A program made the translations under genes and the position numbers. Of a stretch of 33,197 bases of DNA, positions 26,401 through 32,633 are shown in pieces. The first letter of the stretch is position 1; the number at the start of each line of letters is the position of its first letter. The notes beneath the pieces are model-generated. The model made no database searches. It was not told where the DNA came from and saw only the letters and a list, made by a program, of their open reading frames with translations. Source of the stretch: Polluticaenibacter yanchengensis (GTDB lineage: Bacteria; Bacteroidota; Bacteroidia; Chitinophagales; Chitinophagaceae); NCBI GenBank assembly GCA_027854065.1, contig JAQGEF010000037.1, positions 1-33,197 of the forward strand, in the 5' to 3' direction.

Positions 26401-29071
26401 TAACACACCACTACAATACGATGGCAGGGGCAATCTCGTTTTTGACGGCACATATCACAAATCATATAATGGCGAAGGCCTGTTAATAAAAGACTCTTCA
26501 GGCGTAAACAATGTACTCACTTATACCTATGACGCCTTTGGAAGAAGAGTCGCAAAAACCATCGCAGGTGTTTCATATAAATATATTTATAATGACCTGA
26601 CAGCAATTGAAGAAAGAGATGGTTCAGATAACCTGCTAAACCAGACCGTATTCGCAGGATTCCTGCAGCCTGTTCTCAATAAAAAGAACAACAGCAGTTT
26701 TTACTATCATCGGAATGAGTTGGGTTCAATAGAAACTGTTACCGATGCCGGAGGACAGCTTACAGAGCGATATTTATATGATGCCTATGGAAAACCCTCT
26801 ATCTTTAACAACAATAACCAGCCGCTTTCAGGTTCAGTTTCAGGCAACCGTTTTGGATTTACCGGGCAGGAATACGATAGTGCCACCCAGAGTTATAGTT
26901 TTTTTTACAGGAACTACTCCCCTACCTTAGGTATTTTTAACCAGAGAGACCCGATAGAATATGAAGATGGGATGGGCATGTATCAATACGTAGGTAATAA
27001 TCCCTCCAACGGAATAGATGTATTTGGATTGAAAAAGGACGATTGTGTTATAGAAAAAGCAACTTTTGAAAATATATGGAAATGGATGTCAGAAAGCAAA
27101 CAATGGTGGGAAATCTTAGGAGGCGAAACGAATCCGGCTATTAAAGGCCTAATGGAAACCTTGGCGCCCATTCTTGATGCCAATTCTACTGTTAAAAGCA
27201 TGACCGCTATGAGTAATAGCAAAACAGGTACTGAACGAGCAATGCATGGAGGGGATGCGCTTAAAAATTTGACAAATACAACAACAGGGTTAGGCGGCCT
27301 CATGACCGGTGTCATGGGTAAAATGGCAGGTAGCTCCGGTACAGCTATGAATACCCTGGGTTCAAGAATGGGGATTGCAGGTATTGGTATGTCTGGGCTT
27401 GATTATGAGTCACAGTTATGGTTTGAGTTTGGTGTAAAAGACGAAATAGAACATGAAGCATTTATGAAATTCCTGGAAGATCAGCAATATATTTGGCAGG
27501 TAGGGGAAACAGATGAAGAAAGAACCGAAAAAATTCTGAAACTAAGCAAAATCAGGAAAAAACAATTAGAAAGAGTATTACGTAAAAGAAAATCAAAATT
27601 ACCATGTGATCCGGGTGACCAGGATTTTCCCGACCCCGCAAAATTTAAAAATGGGGATATGTGGCTGTTGTTTTCTTTGGACCCCAATGAGATCATCGGC
27701 CCCAAAGGCATTGATATTCCTAAATGGGTAAGCATTAACGACAGGATGCCTTATACCATTTATTGCGAAAACGATGAAACAGCCACAGCACCTGCAAGAT
27801 TTGTCCGTATTACAACGCCTGTACAGCCTAAACAGGACGCCAGTACATTGGAACTCGGAAGTTTTGGCTTTAATAACCAGGAGTTTGAAATACCACCAGG
27901 TAGTAATTCCTATTATACCCGCCTGGATTGCAGGGATTCTCTGGGCCTCTATGTAGATGTCATAGCCGGCTATGACGTCACTAAAAATGAAGTTTTCTGG
28001 GAGTTTAAAGCCATTGATCCTGTTACCTTATTACCTTCAGAAGATCCGGCTAAAGGTGTATTATTATTAAGAGACAGTATTGAAACAAAAAACGGCCATG
28101 GTTTTGTAAACTTCAGCATGAAACCTATATCTACCGCAAATACACAAGACCTGGTAGAAGCTAAAGCTGAAATTGTTTTTGATGACAATGAAATGATCCC
28201 AACTAATATTCACACCAATACGATTGATGCTATTGCTCCACAAAGTGATTTTGAAGGTTCCGATGTCACCAATTCGAATATAGTAACATTATACTGGAGC
28301 GGAAAAGATGATACAGGCGGTACCGGTATTGATTATTACACAATATATGTTTCACGGGATGGCATCAATTACGCCATTTTCGCACCACAGATAAGAAGAA
28401 CTGACACCATATTTACATTGAGCGAAGGCGGACAATACTGCTTCTTTATACTTGCAACAGACAGGGTTGGAAATAGTGAGCAAGTACATCTGGATAAGAT
28501 TGAGTGTGTACATATACAGATGACAGTACTTCCGGTAACATGGCTCTACTTTACCGCCGTTAATCAAAAAACAGATAACCTGTTGAACTGGGCAACCGCT
28601 ACTGAAAAGAACACTAAGTTATATATAATTGAACGTTCTTTTGATGGTGTCAATTTTGAACAAATTGGCAATGTGGCTGCGGCAGGTAATAGTACTGTTG
28701 AAACAACGTATTATTATACCGATAGGAATATTGACAGGTTTAACAGGAATACTTTCTTTTACCGGCTGAAACAGGTAGACAAAAATGGCCAATATACATA
28801 CTCAAATACTGTATTGGTCAGATACAATAACTCAGATATCAAATCAAAAACAATTGTGTACCCCAACCCAACCAGTAATATAGTAAACATTTATGTAGGC
28901 AATCAAGATCTGGTAGGTTCAGAAGCTCAGTTATTTGATATTAGCGGTAAAATGATCAGGAGAATCATTCTAGATCAGAACTTAAAACAAATAGACATAT
29001 CAGGTTATTCGAACGGGACCTATTTGCTAAGAATGAAAAATGGTGAAACACTAAGAATTATTAAGCAGTAA
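23405..29071 (+). CDS. Exported RHS/YD-repeat protein with DPNEIIGP-type domain and T9SS sorting domain
   Basis: This 1888-aa protein has a signal peptide (cleavage after DIKSQ). A DUF6531-like start (TGPLGTNINTLTGNFFL) leads into many YD repeats (about 200-1050, e.g. YEYDKNGNVLKETDAKG). The RHS-associated core follows at about 1110-1205 (FTGQEYDSATQSYSFFYRNY, ending GIDVFGL). YD repeats form a hollow beta-shell in known RHS proteins. A toxin usually follows the core. Instead there is a Gly/Met/Ala-rich insert of about 220 residues ending in a Lys/Arg-rich helix. Next come a DPNEIIGP domain (from 1426), an FN3-like domain with DRVGNSEQ, an LPVTWLYF module (from 1709), and a T9SS type A sorting domain (YPNPTSN from about 1819). 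The sorting domain predicts secretion across the outer membrane and surface attachment. No immunity-like gene follows; a terminator does. It is the second gene of the operon with the CARDB protein. Confidence 0.93.
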   Translation: MNTIYITIKQVKKHGCIILALLLIFADIKSQNVNTINKTGPLGTNINTLTGNFFLKRTDMYHPGRLIDLDISFNYNSIKAQLKRSYGLGWSFEYDIYYKTDTMPGRRIIVWGNGRGDKYDSVNTTAFRSPRGFFNTLTASEGGKLLLTETDGWKYYFDNPNHRRVTRIEEPNGNALSFNYTDTLLSSIVSTTGQTVSFQYNNKGLLTKITDETASPAIAYIYSYDEAGNLIRVTDPLAGNYRYTYLVNGPMKTMSDKNNNTLDIIYHPNYSIREIIGCNKRISVTYDQLNKKTVVTDHMDEDQPNQVTTYIYEKNGDLFWLKSIKGNCCGFDKQYEYDKNGNVLKETDAKGNTWRYTYDDHGNVLTETDPSGKSAVYTYTTDHKYIASQRDFNGNTTSYEYDSKGNLIKLTEPDNNVYTAAYNTKGEIISATDPKGHTFSYLYNSFGKPVEVNGPENYHATLQFDSRGNLTALTDANGNSTLREFDALNRLKKRTDALNKSRLYNYDAAGNIIKFTNAGNHTYEMKYDAANRMVKITNPASNALSLVYDPMDNITALTDPAGFVMAHHYDSKNRPVSNIDPLGNSGNITYDANGNINSISITGGRTIRATYDDNNRVTKIEDGESILYSYSYDNNGNLLTITDAAGTSNHLKYDKLNRVIMVTNTLGNSRQYTYDKNNNVILVTDENNQASHLTYDGLNRLTGYTDPIGASIHFDYDGQGNVIAITDQKGNITKYGYDALNRRTRMEFADGNTNLYTYDDAGNLAVLKHTDGTETRFTYNRLNQLTQKIITGGEVFNYTYDRLGRVLTAANNSGTVTLTYDAIGRVLSESFNNKTVAYSYNDAGRSQTITYPGNTKVIREFDTKNRLVKILKDSVLVAMYDYNDKGQLNRLLSGNGISTVYQYDFANRLSKITTGAGIQETTFGYDKLGNKLSVNRLNNPAWSEQMTYDANSRLTDFKRGSSLQHHYTYDKLGNRISANINGTNNTYTVNNLNQLTAVNNTPLQYDGRGNLVFDGTYHKSYNGEGLLIKDSSGVNNVLTYTYDAFGRRVAKTIAGVSYKYIYNDLTAIEERDGSDNLLNQTVFAGFLQPVLNKKNNSSFYYHRNELGSIETVTDAGGQLTERYLYDAYGKPSIFNNNNQPLSGSVSGNRFGFTGQEYDSATQSYSFFYRNYSPTLGIFNQRDPIEYEDGMGMYQYVGNNPSNGIDVFGLKKDDCVIEKATFENIWKWMSESKQWWEILGGETNPAIKGLMETLAPILDANSTVKSMTAMSNSKTGTERAMHGGDALKNLTNTTTGLGGLMTGVMGKMAGSSGTAMNTLGSRMGIAGIGMSGLDYESQLWFEFGVKDEIEHEAFMKFLEDQQYIWQVGETDEERTEKILKLSKIRKKQLERVLRKRKSKLPCDPGDQDFPDPAKFKNGDMWLLFSLDPNEIIGPKGIDIPKWVSINDRMPYTIYCENDETATAPARFVRITTPVQPKQDASTLELGSFGFNNQEFEIPPGSNSYYTRLDCRDSLGLYVDVIAGYDVTKNEVFWEFKAIDPVTLLPSEDPAKGVLLLRDSIETKNGHGFVNFSMKPISTANTQDLVEAKAEIVFDDNEMIPTNIHTNTIDAIAPQSDFEGSDVTNSNIVTLYWSGKDDTGGTGIDYYTIYVSRDGINYAIFAPQIRRTDTIFTLSEGGQYCFFILATDRVGNSEQVHLDKIECVHIQMTVLPVTWLYFTAVNQKTDNLLNWATATEKNTKLYIIERSFDGVNFEQIGNVAAAGNSTVETTYYYTDRNIDRFNRNTFFYRLKQVDKNGQYTYSNTVLVRYNNSDIKSKTIVYPNPTSNIVNIYVGNQDLVGSEAQLFDISGKMIRRIILDQNLKQIDISGYSNGTYLLRMKNGETLRIIKQ

Positions 29072-29128
29072 CAGGAATCTTATGTAGTATAAGTAGACTT
29101 TAGTAAAAAGGAGAATAAAGTAATTAAA

Positions 29129-29164
29129 AAGGATAGCACCGGCAGTTGAGCTGGTGCTATCCTT
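29129..29164. terminator. Terminator between the RHS gene and the convergent kinase gene
   Basis: The 15-bp arms aaggatagcaccggc (29129-29143) and gctggtgctatcctt (29150-29164) pair with one G-T wobble around the loop agttga. On the minus strand it is followed by T-rich sequence (tttttaatt), and on the plus strand by a weaker pyrimidine run. It serves the kinase transcript and probably the RHS transcript too. Confidence 0.9.
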
Positions 29165-29251
29165 CTTCCAGTGATAAAAACTCACTTAATAAGACATAAT
29201 ACAAAACACCTCAATAATTTTAAAGAGACTATTACAAACACGTCGTCAGGA

Positions 29252-31108
29252 TTATCGCAAGAGTACACTCAGTGTTATATTATAACCGTTCGGGTATTCA
29301 CTGTTTACAGAAAGTTCTCCGTTCAATTGATGGCTTCTTTCTTCCATATTTTTCATACCTATACCATCAGTGTCGTTTCCCATAACCCACCCTTTACCGT
29401 TATCCTTATAGATAATCATGAGTTTATTATTATCTCTCATAAAATTCACATGAATCTTATCAAATTCAGAATGTTTTATAGAGTTCACAATGCATTCCTG
29501 TATAATCGCTTTGAGCTGGGAAAACTGGTAGTGGCTTATAAATCTGTCAGAACCTGATTTATCCTCTATTTTATAGTTGAATCCGTTTACTCTTTTTAGT
29601 TTTTTTAACGTCTGGTCAGTCATTTTTATAAGACTTGATAAGGAATGGAGTTCTGTCGATTTCAAGTCGTGAGACAAGCCTCGAATCGTTGACATAGTTG
29701 TATCCAGGTGTTTTTCCAATTCCAGCTTAAGTATTTCATCATTGCTGGTTCTGGTTGCTTTGGCCAGTGATTTTGCATATAACAATGCAGGGCCGGCTTC
29801 GTCATGGATATTCCTGGCCATATTCAACTTAAATTCCAGGAATTGCCGTTTCTGTTTCTGTCTGCTGTACCATAGTAGAAACAGGATGCTGCTTATTGCC
29901 AATACCGAACCAATTACGGTGTATAGAATGATGTTTTCAGTACGTTTACTTTTAAGTTCGGCTTCCTTTAATTGTATTTCTTGTTCTTCCGTCTTAGCGC
30001 GGGCATATAACATGTCATCAATATCTTTTACCAGTTCCGTTCTTGACGTTTCCAGTATATCTGTCCCTGTCTTCAATGTATCATAAGCTTCCCGGTAACT
30101 CATTTTATTAAACAGGAACTCAGCCTGGCTTCTTTTTAATAAATAATGATTATAAGGAATGGCTTCATCTTTTATCAATGTCTCATACTTGTTTATATAA
30201 TAGCTTACACTATCATTTTTTTTAGTTTTCTGGAAGTATTTTATTTTCCATTCAGATACAACTTCATCTATATAATATTTAAGATACTCCGGTGTTGTGG
30301 TTGAAACCAGTAAGGTGTCTATGTTTGCAAGGATTAATTGTAAAGCATGGATATCATTTTTGGCAATGGCTCCTGCGTAAGCAGTGTTTAGTTGCAAAAA
30401 GTCCGCATTGGCTCTTATATTATTGTTGTTCGCATATTTCGTTCTTATTATAGCAATTATTTTATTCTGAAGAACTTTTATCTTATCTCCTTCCGTTGTA
30501 TCCTTTATTTCATAAAGTGCACGTGCCGATTTCTCAAGTACAATAATTGCCTGTACCAGTTCACCGCCTTTCATTGCACCAGTCGCCGCTGTGTCAGGTA
30601 AAGACCGCAGATAAGGGATATTTTCACGGTATAACCCCGCCATCTTTTCGTAAGATTGATGCGACAGGTAATAATCAAGAATAATTGCGAGGGCCGTCAG
30701 CGAAGGTTTTTTATTTTGCTCCCGCTCCAACTGGTCTATCTTCTCACCGTAGTACACCATTTCACCGTATCTGGCAGCCGATTGTGCATGATTGCTCAGT
30801 ATACCATAGTAATCCCGTTTATATTTAAAGTTGTTCTTCGTTTTCCATATAACGGCTCTGTAGTCTTTCAGCATGTTCAGTAACTCCTTATTACTATAGC
30901 CAATATTGGCAGCCGTTATTAGCCGCATTGTTGTAAAAACTGAGTCCAGATAGGTTTTCTCATCTATTTTACCATTTTGGTAGCCTATGGTAATGGCTTT
31001 AATAACTTTACCTGCTGAATCTTGGGGCAGTTGAGCCGATACTTTCTCCGGAGAGCCTGTTATTATGGCTATAATAATGGCTATTTTAATAACGAATTTT
31101 GGTTGCAT
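29252..31108 (-). CDS. Sensor histidine kinase, HisKA_3-like, with large exported sensor region
   Basis: This 618-aa protein has an N-terminal signal sequence (ending KVSAQ). A long helical, tetratricopeptide-like sensor region follows (about 28-385), then a short coiled segment, one transmembrane helix (about 391-413), and the cytoplasmic kinase. The phospho-acceptor box is NMARNIHDEAG with His435, of the NarX/DesK (HisKA_3) type. The HATPase_c domain shows an N box (QECIVNSIKHS, near 540), a G1-like DNGKGW (near 570) and G2-like GIGMKNMEER (near 583). All catalytic motifs look intact. Such Bacteroidota kinases normally work with a NarL/LuxR- or LytTR-type response regulator, but none is adjacent here: the RHS gene is convergent on one side and an IS element lies on the other. 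The ligand is unknown. A link to the RHS operon is only positional. Confidence 0.92.
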   Translation of the reverse strand: MQPKFVIKIAIIIAIITGSPEKVSAQLPQDSAGKVIKAITIGYQNGKIDEKTYLDSVFTTMRLITAANIGYSNKELLNMLKDYRAVIWKTKNNFKYKRDYYGILSNHAQSAARYGEMVYYGEKIDQLEREQNKKPSLTALAIILDYYLSHQSYEKMAGLYRENIPYLRSLPDTAATGAMKGGELVQAIIVLEKSARALYEIKDTTEGDKIKVLQNKIIAIIRTKYANNNNIRANADFLQLNTAYAGAIAKNDIHALQLILANIDTLLVSTTTPEYLKYYIDEVVSEWKIKYFQKTKKNDSVSYYINKYETLIKDEAIPYNHYLLKRSQAEFLFNKMSYREAYDTLKTGTDILETSRTELVKDIDDMLYARAKTEEQEIQLKEAELKSKRTENIILYTVIGSVLAISSILFLLWYSRQKQKRQFLEFKLNMARNIHDEAGPALLYAKSLAKATRTSNDEILKLELEKHLDTTMSTIRGLSHDLKSTELHSLSSLIKMTDQTLKKLKRVNGFNYKIEDKSGSDRFISHYQFSQLKAIIQECIVNSIKHSEFDKIHVNFMRDNNKLMIIYKDNGKGWVMGNDTDGIGMKNMEERSHQLNGELSVNSEYPNGYNITLSVLLR

Positions 31109-31191
31109 TATATTGGGTTAATTAATAAACTGAAGGAAATCTTATATAAATAAATTAATATTTAAAAACACGACCTATAAAATATTGATTT

Positions 31192-31199
31192 CAAATCTA
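31192..31199 (-). promoter_or_regulatory. Possible -7 element for the kinase gene
   Basis: TAGATTTG on the minus strand fully matches TAnnTTTG, about 83 bp upstream of the kinase ATG. No TTG stands at the expected distance upstream. It lies about 50 bp outside the IS left end, so the insertion would have left it in place but changed what lies upstream. Confidence 0.3.
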
Positions 31200-31248
31200 A
31201 TAAAATATTGCAGTATTCGCTAGTAAGGATTTCAAAAAAAATTGTCCC

Positions 31249-31267
31249 GTCCTGAAATAGCGATACA
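31249..31267 (+). repeat. IS left terminal inverted repeat
   Basis: gtcctgaaatagcgataca matches the complement of 32604-32622 at all 19 positions. The start codon of orfA lies 16 bp inside it, so the repeat probably overlaps the transposase promoter region. Confidence 0.92.
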
Positions 31268-31282
31268 ATAAAAAGTATCAAA

Positions 31283-31711
31283 ATGGAATTAGGCAACAAT
31301 TATGTGAAGCGCACACAAAAAGATTACAGTCTTCACTTTAAAATTCAATTGGTTAAGGAAATCGAAGCCGGCGAACTAAGTATTTCAGCTGCTAGAAAAA
31401 AATATGGTATTCAAGGCTATCATACCGTGAAGCAATGGTTGCAGAAATATGGTAATTTTGATTGGGAAAATCAAACACCATCAAATATGCCAAAGTCACC
31501 GGAACAAAGAATCATGGAACTGGAAGCAAAGGTGAAGCTACTGGAAAAGCAGAAAGCTCAGCTGGAACGCCAGAACTATATCTCCGATCAGAAGTCGATC
31601 ATATTCGACATGATGATTGATATTGCCGAGAAGGAATATAAAATTGACATCCGAAAAAATGCTCCGTCCGAACAATCCGGGAATACACAACCCAAAAAGA
31701 AGAAAGCATAA
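31283..31711 (+). CDS. IS3-family transposase OrfA
   Basis: This 142-aa protein has a helix-turn-helix (AGELSISAARKKYGIQGYHT, about residues 34-53) for binding the IS ends. A long amphipathic helix follows (PEQRIMELEAKVKLLEKQKA), of the leucine-zipper type used for OrfA-OrfAB multimerisation. It ends in QPKKKKA. An A-rich stretch (cccaaaaagaagaaag, 31691-31706) lies at the end, and orfB is in the -1 frame. This fits programmed -1 frameshifting to an OrfAB fusion, though it is not the canonical A6G heptamer. The frame itself is intact. Confidence 0.92.
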   Translation: MELGNNYVKRTQKDYSLHFKIQLVKEIEAGELSISAARKKYGIQGYHTVKQWLQKYGNFDWENQTPSNMPKSPEQRIMELEAKVKLLEKQKAQLERQNYISDQKSIIFDMMIDIAEKEYKIDIRKNAPSEQSGNTQPKKKKA

Positions 31712-31725
31712 GCTTCGGTTGTGGG

Positions 31726-32576
31726 TTGTTCGGTATAGACAGACAAGTCTATTACAGGAGCATCAGACGTTTTAACAAGAATCGTAGTGTTGCTGAATGT
31801 GTGGTAGCCCTGGTTTACAGGGAACGTCAGCGACAGCCGCGGCTGGATACCAGGAAGTTGTATTATATTTTGAAACCAGAGCTTAAAGCCCTGCATATCG
31901 GCAGAGACAAGTTTTTCGATATATTAAGAGCTAATCATCTTTTGATTGTACCGAAAAGAAGCTATCATATAACAACATGGTCTCATCATAGATTCAGAAA
32001 ACATCCAAACCTGATTAAAGAAATGGAGATAACAGCTCCGGAGCAGGTATGGGTATCAGATATAACCTATATTGGTAAACGGGAAAAGCCTTGTTATTTA
32101 AGCTTGATCACTGATGCTTATTCTAAAAAAATAGTTGGATTTAATGTCTCAGATTCTTTGGCTACGGCTGGCAGTTTAAATGTATTGAAAATGGCTTAAA
32201 AGGCAGAAAATATAAACAAAGACAGCTTATTCATCATTCAGACCGCGGCTTGCAGTACTGCTCTGATGAATACCAGTATTTGTTAAGAAGAGGGAAAATG
32301 AAGTGTAGTATGACCCAGAACTCAGATCCTTATGAAAATGCAATAGCGGAGCGGATAAATGGTATCTTAAAGCAGGAGTTTATGATAGACAACCTACATT
32401 TAACGCTACCCATGATCCAGCAAATAGTGAAGGAGGTAATTGATATTTACAACGATAAAAGACCTCATTGGTCAAATCATATGCTAACGCCGAATCAAAT
32501 GCATCAACAATGTCTTGTAAAAATGAGAACATATAAACAAAAAAACAGTAGCAGCTTAGAGGCTACTACTGTCTAA
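31726..32576 (+). pseudogene. IS3-family transposase OrfB, frameshifted
   Basis: This is a DDE (rve) integrase. The N-terminal part (GLFGIDRQVYYR) runs in one frame to a stop at 32197-32199. The rest continues in another frame to 32576. The first catalytic Asp is in WVSDITYI, the second in HHSDRGLQY, and the Glu in ENAIAERING, so the break separates the first Asp from the other two. Around 32193-32197, reading tta aaa ggc aga instead of the genomic taa restores the expected sequence (LKGRKYKQRQLIHHSDRG). One base therefore appears to be missing. No own start codon is convincing. The frame reads back through QKEESISFGCG into the end of orfA, as expected for an OrfAB fusion. A sequencing error is the main alternative to true decay. 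Confidence 0.9.
32545..32572 (-). terminator. Terminator inside the IS right end, facing incoming minus-strand transcripts
   Basis: The arms acagtagcagc (32545-32555) and gctactactgt (32562-32572) pair with one mismatch around a 6-nt loop. Read on the minus strand, the stem is followed by a run of seven or so T. It overlaps the last codons of orfB. It would stop transcription entering the element from the T9SS gene on the right. Confidence 0.75.
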
Positions 32577-32603
32577 TACGATAACTATATTTATTATTAA
32601 TCC

Positions 32604-32622
32604 TGTATCGCTATTTCAGGAC
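32604..32622 (-). repeat. IS right terminal inverted repeat
   Basis: tgtatcgctatttcaggac is the exact complement of the left terminal repeat at 31249-31267. It ends 11 bp before the stop codon (32634-32636, minus) of the neighbouring gene. The outer flank has the short tandem tagtcatt/tagtcatt (32624-32639). Confidence 0.92.
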
Positions 32623-32633
32623 TAGTCATTTAG

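Larger units (their letters stand above)
31249..32622 (+). mobile_element. IS3-family insertion sequence, probably inactive
   Basis: This is a roughly 1.37-kb element bounded by perfect 19-bp terminal inverted repeats, gtcctgaaatagcgataca at 31249-31267 and its complement at 32604-32622. Allowing for the TG...CA ends usual in this family, the true limits may be 31253-32618. It carries orfA (HTH plus leucine-zipper-like helix) and orfB (DDE integrase) in the -1 relation typical of IS3. orfB is broken by a frameshift. I see no 3-4 bp direct target duplication at either choice of ends. It sits between the T9SS cargo gene on the right and the kinase gene on the left. Confidence 0.93.

Noticed and set aside
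27020..27680. The RHS insert as a toxin domain
   Set aside because: I see no nuclease, deaminase, ADP-ribosylating or protease motif, and structural domains plus a sorting signal follow it.
29171..29557. A 128-aa plus-strand frame antisense to the kinase C-terminus
   Set aside because: It overlaps the conserved HATPase domain on the opposite strand and shows no family features of its own.
31691..31706. Canonical A6G slippery heptamer for OrfA/OrfB frameshifting
   Set aside because: Only five A precede the G at the expected place. The -1 frame relation holds, but the classic heptamer is not exact, so I describe it only as A-rich.
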